Part shown: positions 47,900 to 58,109 of the stretch, in pieces
Position numbering within the stretch: position 1 is the first letter of the stretch
How the letters are laid out: each line of letters opens with the position of its first letter
Assembly (NCBI GenBank): GCA_963575745.1
Contig: CAUYUJ010021170.1
Span: 1,222,801 to 1,286,800, forward strand
Direction of reading: 5' to 3'
DNA length: 64,000 nt
DNA from: Prorocentrum cordatum
Taxonomy: Eukaryota; Sar; Dinophyceae; Prorocentrales; Prorocentraceae
Translations under genes and position numbers: made by a program
The notes under the pieces: model-generated
Told to the model about the DNA's origin: nothing
What the model saw: the letters and a program-made list of their open reading frames with translations, nothing else
The model's database searches: none

Positions 47900-49690
47900 C
47901 TGCGGTGTAGGTGCCGTCAGAATCACACATTTCAGCGAGACGTCGGACGTGGACAGCCCCCGCGCGTGCGCGACACTCAAGATACTGCGCCTGGTCATCC
48001 TGGCAGTCGTCGCAACCAAAAACGCACGCTCTTGCACCACCTGGGTTTGGAATTTTCCACGAGGTCATAGATGCGCCAGAGAGTGTCCACATGCACAGTT
48101 GCGCCCAAGATGTCGGGGATTATTCCGCCTTCCCTGGCAAGTGTCGCCAAGCTGCTGCGCAGAGTTGTTGGAACGCGCCGTTGATGCCAATCAGACCATC
48201 TCACAATCCGCGCACCGACATTCGAGTAAAGAAGCGGCGGCGAGATGCCTACAACCCCACCCATCAGAACAGCAGGCGAGGGGCGGTCCTTTGGCCGCAG
48301 AACCGAGCGCCCCCACAACGGTTTCAATCTTCCAAAACAGGAGAAGAAGTCCACCACCGAATTCCCCGAACCTCTCGTCGATCTAACTAGCGGTCGCTTT
48401 ATGCAGCCGCCGCGACATAAACTGAAATCGCGCGCGCATGCCATCAGCAGGCTACGTCGCAATGATTTAAAAGACCTCACGGGCAGATCGCAACATTGGG
48501 CCGAACCAGACTCTGAAGCAATCGGAACTGGCGCGCCGCGATGCGCCCTCAGAGAAACTACGCAGCTCGACTAACTCGTGGGCCTCCCTCTTCAGCATCA
48601 CACGTGGGGCGGCGTAGAACTGGCAAACGCAAGGCAACGCGGGGACAGCTCTGGCGTTGTAGAGATGGGCGATGCCATGCATCGAAGCAGCAGCGCACGC
48701 CAGGGCGACCCCGCGAAAGGATTTGCGTCGCGGCGCATCCCGCGACGCGCGAGGCGACGCACTGGGGTCGCTCCAACAACCGAGGCAAACGGAGCTTGCC
48801 CGATCCCTGAAGGGTCTTCCACTCGGGCAACTCCTCCACTAGCAACGTCTTCGCGTCCGCGACCGCGTCCTCAGTGAGCGTCTCAAATGAGGGGGGGGGG
48901 CTGGCGGCGCTCTGCGAACTTGAGAGGGAGCGCCGCGCGTGTCCTCGTCCAACGCGAGTGAAAGGGGCAGGCAGCGCCCGCGCCTGTCGAGTAGAACACC
49001 ACAAAGATCATTAGAACACGCGCGAACGCACCCGCCAGGTGAGTTGCCGAACGCGTTGCTCACCCTGTGCACGTTTTTTTGCCGAGCCACGGAAGATGGG
49101 GCCAAGCTGGGCAACGTTTGCATGGGCGGCCGCGACAAACGCGACAAAATCGCGCATCGGTTTCACCGCTTTGCGTTGGGCACAAGGACGTTTAAGCTCG
49201 TCAAGAAACATCGCGATGCACCGTGGGCCGAGCGACGGAAACGCCCGGCTGAAACCGACGCCGACAAGCACGGGGGCATCAACTGGGGGATCGGGTTGGA
49301 GACCAGCACCAGGACGTTCGGAGATGTTCTCGGCGAGCGCACCGCGCGGAACGTAACCATTTCGCAGGCGCGCGAGCCGCCGGCGAGATAGCGGGGGCAA
49401 TCTCCTCGTCGAGGTAAGCAGAACATAATTTGACTTCTGAGCTGCGCAATCCAAGCGCCCTAATTTCGATGGCGCTGCGCGCCGCGCCATCGAGCTCAAA
49501 GCCGCCCGATTGGATTCCCCTGGAGAGGAAAGCCGGGCACGCGCCCCCTGCTTCGCGCGGGAAGGGCGGGGGGCCCTGACGTCGCCCGCGCGCAAGCAGC
49601 AGGCCGGAGCGAATCGCGACCGCATGGCGTCGCAGTCCAGGCCCAGCGCGGGGGCCCATCAATACCTGCAGCGGACTTCGACGGAGCCAG
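47900..49690 (-). pseudogene. decayed second LINE: reverse transcriptase with lost catalytic residues
   Basis: Reading the minus strand and allowing frame changes, RT landmarks appear in the right order: SKSAAGIDGPPRWAWTA (49684-49634, finger), FLSRGIQSGG and IEIRALGLRSSEVKLCSAYL (about 49520-49440), NGYVPRGALAENI (about 49350), motif A VLVGVGFSRAFPSL (49262-49225), motif C VRACSNDLCGVLL (49025-48988), LVEELPEWKTL (about 48830), a thumb with YNARAVPALPCVCQFYAAPR (about 48660), and CVFGCDDCQDDQAQYLEC (about 48030-47975). In motif A the family's DF is GF here, and in motif C the expected FADD is CSND; each change needs one base per codon. The family resembles dinoflagellate LINE RTs and is different from the RT at 32-34 kb. 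Long dead. Confidence 0.65.
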
Positions 49691-51160
49691 CCTGCGAACG
49701 ACATGGATGGCGGGGCAACCGAAGTCGACCTGCACGGGGTGATGGGGTTGTCCAAGCACTGGCTGCGCGCGCCCCCCTCGCAAGGGGCTGCCGCCAGGAC
49801 GGGGGGCCAATAATGCGATTGCGCGTTGATCTCGCCATGCTCGCCCGCCTCTGACGTGGCCTCCATCGAGAATGCCCCTGGCGCTCAACTGATGGGCAGA
49901 AGGTGCCCAGAGTTGGGCGCGTCCGTCAACGGCGGAGATCTGACCGCGACTGCCCGCATTCCGGACTTGCTTGACCTCGTCTTTCTGGAGCCCATCAACT
50001 TCTCGGTTCGGCGCCATGACCCCCCGCCCCCGCCGCCGCCACCGCCGCCCCAGCCCCCGCCCCGAGCCGCCTCCTCCCACGCGCGCGCACGCGCTGCCCG
50101 CCCATCCCCCGCCCGCGAGCGACACTACGCGAGATCCGCGACGAAGGCTTTCGGCTTGATCAGATCGACAACAGAGCATGTCCCCAGCGTCTCGTTGGAG
50201 CTGAAAAGCTTCGCCGCCAGAACACAATCGCACCGCCGCGCTGCGATGGGCCAACTGCCTAGCGAATGTGGCCTGGCTCACGATGGGCTCGGGGTCTTGC
50301 GCCAGTGCCGCCTTCAGCGCGGCGCCGCCAGCTTCGCGGGCCAACTCCGCAAACCTCGGGGGGCGAAGAAATGTGCCATCTGCTCCAGGCGCTCGAGCTC
50401 GATGCCAGTCCGCTGGCCAATGGAACTCAACTCTTTCGAACACCACCCCCGGGAAAGGGAGCGCGCCTGTCGGCGTTCGCGACCAAGGTTTCAGCGCCGC
50501 TCGAACGCCAGCATGACTGGATATGCCAGCATCAGTTCGGGCTGCAAGACGGGTAGCCACATTGCATGAGAAAGCGACATGGCCAGAAAACCACGACGGG
50601 GCATATATCCAGAATTCAGACACGGTCGACCGATGCGAGCTTGGCCGCCACCATAAAGAGGCGGCTGGCTCCTCGCAGACCACCTCAGCCATGCCCTGCA
50701 ACATCCCCAACCACCCCCAACCATCCCACCCCGCCCCCAGCCCCCGCCCCCAGTGACAGTGACGCGGTGCTGCGGGTCGCCTTTTGCCCGCATAATAAAT
50801 CAGCGTTGGTCGCAGCAGTAGCGTCCTGGACTTATCTCTGAGGGCGCTCGTGGCCGCGTGCATTGGTGCGCCCGGCATCCGAAGAACAATTTGGAATTGT
50901 CGCACGAAGCGCCTTCCCAGTGGCTCATACGCGAGACGCGACCTGAACATCAGACCCACGAGCGGCAGAAACCGCAATAGCTTCGCCAGCTCCGGCCCGC
51001 TGCGCACCGCCATGGAAACACGAGCAACGCACCACCCAGGAACGGGAGATCTTACGACTGGACAGTTTGAGCTGTCCGGGCGGCCGATGATTTTCTTGAG
51101 CCGCTCGGATGGAAGCCTGAGTGGCCATTGACTGAAGACGCGTTGCTCTCTCCATCGGTT
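49691..51160 (-). pseudogene. upstream part of the second LINE, decayed
   Basis: A minus-strand frame stays open from 51013 to 49496. Parts look protein-like, for example FERVEFHWPADWHRA, GTFLRPPRFAELAREAGGAA and DPEPIVSQATFARQLAHRS (about 50430-50240), placed just upstream of the RT finger, as expected for the region between endonuclease and RT. The stretch 50000-50080 is a poly-Pro-coding C run on the plus strand and interrupts any reading. No endonuclease motif could be identified, so the assignment rests on position and composition. Confidence 0.35.
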
Positions 51161-51520
51161 AAACCCTCTCCACCTCGATAAGACTCTGGAATTACGCGTC
51201 CCGAATCATACCGGCGACGGCGGAACAGTCAGCCAACCAGGGGACGCTGTAAAGACCAGATAAAAGAACGCGTCACAAAAACCACTCTGGAGCCGCGCCG
51301 GGTGCCGCGATACCCTGGATGACGTCATCAACCTGTCGCCTGGGCCACCATGTGCCACGGAGCGCCGCATCTGCCAATGCACCTTCGTCGGGTGCCTTCC
51401 ATGTTGCGGGCCGGTGACTTCGAGGAACGACACCCACCCCTGAGGCACCCTTCCGTTAGACCTGTCCAGCATTGACTCCCTGTCCACAGATGTACCATTG
51501 AGTGCACCCACAGTTTTATC

Positions 51521-51636
51521 TATTGCATGTCGGGACGGATCTAGTACGCATATAGCCAATAATGAACTGGACAGCTTTCACCTCTTGCATGTCGGTACAG
51601 ATCTAGTACGCATGTAGCCAATGATGAACTGGAGGG
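51521..51636. repeat. 62-bp direct repeat, two copies
   Basis: TTGCATGTCGG followed by CGGATCTAGTACGCAT and AGCCAAT(A/G)ATGAACTGGA occurs at about 51523 and 51585 with four or five differences. No longer array and no gene in it. The neighbourhood 51160-51520 contains nothing I recognise. Confidence 0.8.
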
Positions 51637-51669
51637 AACTTGAGCATGGCCTTCGACAGCTGCCAGCAA

Positions 51670-52460
51670 TTAAAAATATATCCAGATTTTCGGGACCATG
51701 AGCGTTCCAGGTGTCAGATGTACACTGCGCGACACAATCCCCGCAGGGCCATAAAACAGAATAGCCAATGACTTCCCTTGAGGCTCACCATGCAACTCCC
51801 ATGGGTCTTGGAGATCTACATCCCGAAACGATGGGAGAAAGTGAGTCTCCACACCATCTCGTTTCGGCCAGAGTCGCTCCAAGCACACGCCAGGTAGTAG
51901 CATTTGGCCAAGGCGAGCTCCCTGCGAAACCTCCATCTGCTACTGCATGTAACTGATGGCCTGCGCATGCTGGCTAATGTGTTGGTCACGTTCTCGAATG
52001 CGGACGTCCACCGCGCCGATATATTTCAACATGCGCGTCTCCAGGAGGCTGAGGTCGAGGAGCGATGCCTGGGCAGCGGAAAACGCCTCCTCGGGTGCAT
52101 CACCCAAAGCAAGTTGGAGGGCTGTCACATCTTGTTGTACTGGATCGATCGCTGTATTGACCACTTCGCCTGCTGAGTAGCCATAATTGATTGGAGTTAT
52201 TGCATGGCGGTCTTGAGGCTGTCCATGACCACTCTCTGACGACGATCCGAAAGCGTGCGTCTTAGCACTTGTCATCAGCATCGTCAAGGAGGGGACCGTC
52301 ATCTCCGCCTTCTGCTGCACCACGACTGGCACACCTACCAGGAGTATCGTCAGGAGGAACTGTATCAGGTGGCATGACACAAACGGCAGTATTGTCCTTG
52401 CGCGCTGCTGCCATGATATGGACATTTGCCACAGCCCGTTACAGTATGAGGAAGCAGACA
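51670..52460 (-). pseudogene. ORF1-like pseudogene with in-frame TAG
   Basis: The minus strand reads ITPINYGYSAGEVVNTAIDP, QQDVTALQLALGDAPEEAFS, LLDLSLLETRMLKYIGAVDV and RIRERDQHISQHAQAISYMQ, an amphipathic, coiled-coil-like region. An in-frame TAG at 51942-51940 then interrupts, after which the same frame continues QMEVSQGARLGQMLLPGVCL ... LPSFRDVDLQDPWEL to a stop at 51670. The part upstream of about 52260 lies in another frame (NVHIMAAARKDNTAVCVMPP). Its position ahead of the decayed RT on the same strand and the coiled-coil character suggest a LINE ORF1; a cellular protein is possible. GC is lower than in the surrounding sequence. Confidence 0.4.
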
Positions 52461-52574
52461 ATTTGCCTGAACAGTGCTGGCGGAGAGCAGTCAGGCTGAG
52501 CAGACTTGGCACAGCCGTAGATCAGCGATATCCGCTTGCTGTCGGGACAGCCACACAATCCTGAAGGGCTACGG

Positions 52575-52685
52575 AGGGAGGATGAGGAGGAGGAGGAGGA
52601 GGAAGAAGACGACGAGAAGGAGGAGGAGGAGGAGGAGGAGGAGGAGGAGGAGGTGGGGAAGGAGTGGGAGGAGAAGGAGGCACCT
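52575..52685. repeat. (GAG)n microsatellite
   Basis: GAG/GAA triplets with a few interruptions. Glu-rich (plus) and Ser/Leu/Pro-rich (minus) frames through it are repeat products. Confidence 0.92.
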
Positions 52686-53149
52686 CTGCACACCGCCGCC
52701 GCGCATTGTGCCAGGGCCATCCGGGGGCCCCAGAACGGGGCACACGCCCATCCAAGACACCCAACATGCAACACAATCAGCAATCAGCACAGGGGCTGTT
52801 CGTTGTCCTCAGAACCTGAGGGCTCGCGCTGGACCCCAGGAAAGAGGAAACGCTCCGGAACGAAAAACCCGCCCCCCCGGGTCCAGAGCATCGGAGTTCT
52901 GCCCTCCTGGCCAGTGCCGGGAGGGCCTAAGGCAGGTCCGTGTCGTGACGGCCCAGGCGTTGGTTTCTGACAACGCGTGGATCGCTGAAACCTGGACGAT
53001 CGGCGGCGTCTCGATCGCCCGATCGTTCCATGTTGGCCGATTCAGGGCCGCTGACGACATCCAGCCCCGAACGCCCACGGCGGGGTGGCCGCCGCGTCGG
53101 CACAGCGCGGACCTGACGTGCTCGCCGTCCTGTGGCCCAAGATGGCCCT

Positions 53150-54960
53150 GGCCAGCACACAGTGGCGGTGCACAGGCGCCCTCCCACGGATCCTCCACCG
53201 AGGCCGGGTGCCCCTCGGTGCCGAGAGCGCCGGCGATCCTGGCGTGGCCCAGGTGGCCCAGGCCCCACACGTCGAGGTTCAGGGCCTGGTGCGAGGCCTG
53301 CGCGACGGAGAGCAGCGCAGACCGGCCGCCCTCGCCGCCCACGGAGAACTCCAGCGCCTGCGCCTCGATGCGCTGGCCGTACTCCTCCCGCCACGCGAAG
53401 CGCATCGCGACCCGGCCGGCGACGGCGAGCTGCCTGCCGGAGTCCTCGGGAGGGAAACAAGAGCACCTGCACGGCAACAAGCCTTCGGGGGTCCGCGAGG
53501 GTTGCTCGGGTCGGCGCTGGACACCCCCGGGGGGGAGGGGCGGGGGAGGGGCGGGGATGCGGGGAGCAAGCGCCGACGCAAGAGCAGCGCGCGGACCTCC
53601 GCAGGCTCGCGTGATTATGCCTCTCTCTCTCTCTCTGTCTCTTTCCCTCCTGGCCTCGCGCGTGAAGGACCTCCAGGGCGAGTCGCCCACCTGCAGCGAG
53701 AAGTTCGTCCTCACCGCGGTACCCGCCGAGTTGGAGCCGCTGGCATCGCGCGTGTAGGGGCGGACGCGAACGACCTGCTCGCCGAGCCAGGAGCCGCTCA
53801 GCGCGAGGCCCTTGATGAACAGCCCGCACGGTCGCACGCCGTCGGTGCCCAGGTCGGCGCTCAACCGGAGCATGTCCGGGGCCTCCGCGTCGGCTGGCAC
53901 ACGGAGCAGCGTGTACGCGGAAGGTGCCCGGATGTCGAAGCACTCGCCGCTCAGGGCGCAAACGTGCGGGTCGTTCTGCGAGCTCGCGTGGTCCCCCCGC
54001 GGGAACGGCGTCGAAGGGAATGCCGACGGAGACGCCACAGGGGTGTCGATGGCGGCGGTCTGAGCTGGCGTCGGCCGCGGCGTCGTGGGCAGCGGTGTGG
54101 GTGCTGCCGTCGGGGCTGGGGTCGGGCGGGCGGTTGGCTCGTCGGACGTTGGTGCTGCCGTAGGCGTCGGCGTTGGAGATGCCGTCGGAGCTGGCGTCGG
54201 CCCCGGCGTCGGCATGCGCGTGCGGGGGGTGGCGGTGGGCATGGGCGTCGGTGCGTCCGTGGGAGCTGGAGTCCTTGGGGGAGGAGGCGGAGGTGCGGGC
54301 GTCGGCGCTGATGTCGGCATCCGTGTCCTCACGAGCGGCGAACACACAGTAAGAGCACGATCACAAGAAGCCTTCCACAAGAAACCCAATCCTGAGACCC
54401 TAGGATATCCATTAGTTTTTGGTGTGCGAACGTCACGTTCCCCATCGCAAAACCATCGAAACCCAAAGAGCCCAGGGCACCCTGAAGGCAAGCAGGGTGT
54501 TTCTTGGCATGGGTCTCCACTTCCGCGCCCTCGCGGTCTGGATTCTAGGGCGCGATCCCGCGGATACGCTGCCGCACGAGCACGTTTCGCGCGCGGCATC
54601 GGCGAAGAAACGCCCCGTATTCGCGTGGTCGCGGCCCAGGGGCCCGGCCCGCGAGGCCGCGGACACGGATATGTTTTTCGCCCACGATGTCCGGGGTTGG
54701 CTCGTCGGCTCAGGCGTGGGCGCGTCCGTCGGGGCCCTCGTCCGGGGAGCGCTCGTCGGCATGGGCGTGCGGCCCGAGCCCTCTGCCCAGAGGTGGCGGG
54801 GCTCCGTGCCCTCTGCCCAGACGAAGCCCTCCGTCGCGTGGAAGCCGAGCTGCAGCGCCTGAACGTCAAAGGCCAGGCTCTGCAAGGCCTCTCTCGGCAG
54901 GGCCGGTCGCAGGGGCTCGCCCCGAGCCTGCGGAGCACCACTGGCAGCACAGCGATCCGG
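53150..54960 (-). CDS. Pro/Thr-rich protein with VWD-like NDPH...FD domain, probably spliced
   Basis: Three coding-like blocks on the minus strand. Block 1 (about 54960-54690): LGFHATEGFVWAEG then RTPMPTSAPRTRAPTDAPTP, the start of a PTxxPT region. Block 2 (about 54345-53670): PTPAPTAAPT-type repeats for some 90 residues, then SSQNDPHVCALSGECFDIRA, YTLLRVPADAEAPDMLRLSA and a SGSWLGEQVVRVRPYTRDAS strand; NDPH-G-x-FD resembles the core of von Willebrand D-like domains. Block 3 (about 53470-53170): LAVAGRVAMRFAWREEYGQR, FSVGGEG, HQALNLDVWGLGHLGHARIA. Between blocks 2 and 3 is a (GA)n-bearing, stop-free but non-coding-looking 200 bp, probably an intron; another separates blocks 1 and 2. Thr/Pro linkers suggest a secreted or surface protein. 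Start, splice sites and stop are unresolved; no SL relict is seen. A truncated copy is possible. Confidence 0.5.
53612..53646. repeat. (CT)n tract inside the probable intron
   Basis: CTCTCTCTCTCTCTCTG with a GTCTC variant, read as (GA)n on the gene strand. It lies between the NDPH domain block and the downstream block, supporting an intron there. Confidence 0.75.
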
Positions 54961-55035
54961 CGCGTGGCTCGCGCCACGGACATTAATGCCCATCAAAATA
55001 AAGTCCACCGGAGACCGACTTGCCTTCGCAGGTGG

Positions 55036-55828
55036 CGTGTGCGTGTGTGTGTGTGTGTGCCTGAGCATGTGACAGAGTGTGTGTGTGTCTGTTTGTGTGT
55101 CTGTGTGTCTGCGTGTCTGTGTGTCTGCGTGCGCAAGCGCGTGCATGTGCGCGTGCGCGTACGTGTGCGTGTGCGTGTGCGAGTGCGTGTGCGTGTGCGA
55201 GTGCGTGTGCGTGCGTGTGTGTGTGTGTGTGTGTGTGTGCGTGTGCGTGTGCGTGTGCGAGTGCGTGTGCGTGTGCGTGTGTGTGTGTGTGCGTGTGCGT
55301 GTGCGTGTGCGTGTGCGTGTGCGTGTGCGTGTGCGTGTGCGTGTGCGTGTGCGTGTGCGTGTGCGTGTGCGTGTGCGTGTGCGTGCGCGCGTGCGTGTGC
55401 GTCTGCGTGTGCGTGTGCGTGTGCGTTTCTGTGTGTCTGTATGTCTGTGCCTGTGTGTCTGTGTCTGTGTGTCTGTGTGTCTCTGTGTCTGTGTCTGTGT
55501 CTGTGTGTCTGTGTGTGTCTGTGTGTCTGAATGGCTGTGTGTGTCTGTGAGTTTGTGTGTCTGTGAGTCTGTGTATATGTGTCTGTGTGTCTGTGTGTCT
55601 GTGTGTCTGAATGGCTGTGTTGCTGTGTGGCTGGGTGTCTGCGTGTCTGTGTGTCTGTGTGTCTGTGGTATGTGTGGTGTGTGTGTGTGGTGTGTGTGTG
55701 TCTGTGGTGTATCTGCGTGTGCGTGTGCGTTTGCGTGTGTGTGTGTGTGTGCGTGTGTGTGTGTGTGTGTGTGTCTGTGTGTGTGTCTGTGTCTGCGTCT
55801 GTGTCTGCGTCTGAGTCTGTGTCAGTGT
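55036..55828. repeat. (GT)n/(GTGC)n compound microsatellite, 0.8 kb
   Basis: Alternating purine-pyrimidine GT and GC steps, including a pure GTGTGC hexamer array from about 55260 to 55420 and GTCTGT variants after 55430. Cys/Val (plus) and His/Thr (minus) frames are repeat products. 55829-56150 carries no recognised feature. Confidence 0.95.
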
Positions 55829-56154
55829 GCGCCTCGGGCTTCCTACAAATTGGCTGACATGGAGGTTCCGTTTGAAAGGTTTCCAAGATTCACGCTTGAA
55901 AGTCTGCTGCACCTACCTGTTCGCAGGAGTGATGAGATCATTGTTCAGCAATGGAGGTGCAGGTGTGACAGAACGGGCGACCCCCCTGGCCCAGAACGCG
56001 CTAACTCCTTGGGAATCGGCGGGTGAGATGTTTGCCCCTCTCCGAACCCCTCGGCAAAGGGGGGCGAAACTGCCAGTTTGGAGGAGTAGTGGGGTGGCAG
56101 GAGGGGTCATGAACGCAGAAACGGCTCTGAGCGTCTCAACTTCCGAAAAGTGTT

Positions 56155-56460
56155 CCAGGACGCTACCAAGAATGCCCGAGAGGATGCGCAGACGACGCCA
56201 GCGGGCCCGACGAGCCCCACGAGAGCGCCCGAGCAGCGCACGGGAGACCCCACGAGCCCGCAAGGGTCCCCAAGAGAAGTCTCAGAAAGCCAATTGATTT
56301 TACTTCCCATACAATTCCGACCCAAGATAGCTAAAGGCGTGATCAGCAGGGCCATCAGAAGGCCCCACAACGGAACAAACTAACCCTTCTCAAGACGGTC
56401 CAGGAGGGCCCCAAGAAATACCAAACGAGGCCCAAGAGAGAACGGCAAAGACGGCAAGCT
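56155..56460. repeat. degenerate CCCAAGA-type repeat
   Basis: Imperfect units such as GCCCGACGAGCC, CCCCAAGAGAAG and GAGGCCCAAGAG. Same class as at 1.7, 21.3, 23.2-24.1 and 39 kb. Confidence 0.6.
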
Positions 56461-57165
56461 ATGTGATCATATGGTGCAGACTCTGTGGCGGATGGTACGC
56501 ACTACAAGCTATGCGGTGCAAACGAATTATGTGGTGCAGGCTGTGTGGAAACATCTATGTGACATATGTGGTATAAAGTGTGTGGTACAAGCTACGTTGT
56601 GTAAGCTATGTCCCAAGAGACATAAAGAGCCATGTATGTAGTGCACGCGATGTGACGGAATACATCTGGTGTGCGCTAAATAATGCAAGCAGTGTGGTGC
56701 AAGCCGTGTTGCGCAAGAGGTGTGGTGTTGGCTGGTGACATATACGATGGTTTAAATGATACGTGGTCTAAGCTCTGTAGTGCAGGCTACGTGGCATGAA
56801 ATCTATGTGCAGTCCATGCGGCGGAGAGTTACGCTGCGGAAGCTACGTGGTGGATGTTGTGTGGGCCAGGCCCTTGTGGTGTTGTGGTGTAAGGTGTGTG
56901 GTGAAAGAGGTGTGCTTACAACTATGTCCGAATTGGGGAAACCGAAAGGTAGCGATACCGCTACTCCCCGGACCTGTCCGGGGGTTCGTTCTGACCAGGA
57001 TTTCGAGGCGAATCCAGCAGTGGCGACGAGGGCCTCCCAGGAGGCCCAACAAGGTGAAAACGGGCGAAGGCTGGCGGTATGGGTACATTTTCCTCCTATG
57101 ACACATGTGTGTGTGCATATGACATGCTGTATAAGTTATGTGGTGTAAGTTTAGTGGTGTAATAC
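56455..57165. repeat. degenerate GTGGTGCAAGCTATGT repeat
   Basis: Words such as GTGGTGCA, AAGCTATGTG, GGCTGTGTGG and GTGGTATAA recur every 12-20 bp, most regularly at 56455-56760 and 57100-57165. The part 56900-57080 is less repetitive and contains a piece of GGCCTCCCAGGAGGCCC palindrome. AT content is clearly higher than in most of the window. No gene. Confidence 0.65.
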
Positions 57166-57374
57166 TGTGACTACCTACCAGACCACCCCAACCCGAAGAC
57201 CTGAATTTCGGGACTTCGGGCTATTAGGGGGGTACGAGCTTCATGTGTTGTCTTTTTTAATGTTCCACGACACCCCCACACACTGTAAATGGAGGGCAGG
57301 TCGGGGCCTCCGGGCTGTGTTGGGGTGGTTTGCTGGGCGGTGGTGCTTGTCGTCCACGTTCGCTCACGTGGTGC

Positions 57375-57560
57375 CCTCAGGCACCTCGCCCAGGCAGCAC
57401 ACGTGGCGCCCACGAGGCGCCCAGGCAGCACACGTGGTGCCCACGAGGCTCCTCGCCCAGGCAGCCACGAGCGAGCAACCGGCAGAACCCCGCCCCGACC
57501 AGGCAGCACACGTGGCGCCCACGAGGCGCCCACGGGCCGGCGCGAAGCTCGCCACAGGGC
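57375..57560. repeat. CAGGCAGCACACGTGG repeat, about 27-30 bp period
   Basis: CAGGCAGCACACGTGG(C/T)GCCCACGAGG occurs near 57390, 57421 and 57499, with a shortened CAGGCAGCCACGAG copy near 57457. The core contains a CACGTG E-box-like palindrome. The short frames are repeat-derived. Confidence 0.75.
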
Positions 57561-57623
57561 GAAAACCAGCCGCACCCCACCCAGCGCCATGAGGCACCCA
57601 CGACGCGCCCACAGGTCGAGCAG

Positions 57624-57781
57624 GGGATCGACGACAAAACTGATGCACCCAAGATTGATTTTCCGTCGAATCCACGAACAACACATAAGAGTGCTCAATC
57701 TATCTACGGAGCATTCGACGTATTCTTCGTTGATCCGGCAGTAAAGCCAATCTGGGGTAAATCAATGATGTAGTCGATCCC
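57624..57781. mobile_element. palindromic element with GGGATCGAC ends, copy 1
   Basis: 158 bp with imperfect terminal inverted repeats about 60 bp long: left GGGATCGACGACA ... ACCCAAGATTGATTTTCC, right (reverse complement) GGGATCGACTACA ... CCCCAGATTGGCTTTAC. No ORF. The left flank TCGAGCAG and the right flank TCGAACAG are similar and might be a degenerate target-site duplication with a short offset. 57782-58105 beyond it holds nothing I recognise. Confidence 0.65.
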
Positions 57782-58109
57782 TTTCTCGAACAGGCGGGCA
57801 CCAGCCAGGGACCAATGGGGCACTGGGCGAAAGAAACCCCGCCACACCCGTCCAAGTATTTCGGTGACCCAAGTTAGAACCCTTCCAATTAGTGCAAGCA
57901 CTGCTCAGGGAAAAGCAACATTGGCTTGGCGAAGGGGCCAACCCTATGCACTTACGTGTAGCGCAGAGCGTGGACTTCCCTTCACATGATGCGCACCGCG
58001 GGGCAGTGCGGACAGGGGCTGCGGAGCAAGCAAGCACGCACAGGCGCGCTGAAGACCCTGTGGGCCATGATTCGCAAGAGAGCTGTGCCGAAATGGGCAG
58101 GGGGCGGTA

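Noticed and set aside
54993-55912. His/Thr-rich frames of about 300 codons
   Set aside because: Translation of the (GT/GC)n array.
57375-57560. CACGTG cores as a cluster of E-box regulatory sites
   Set aside because: They come from the tandem unit; no gene is near and no evidence of function.
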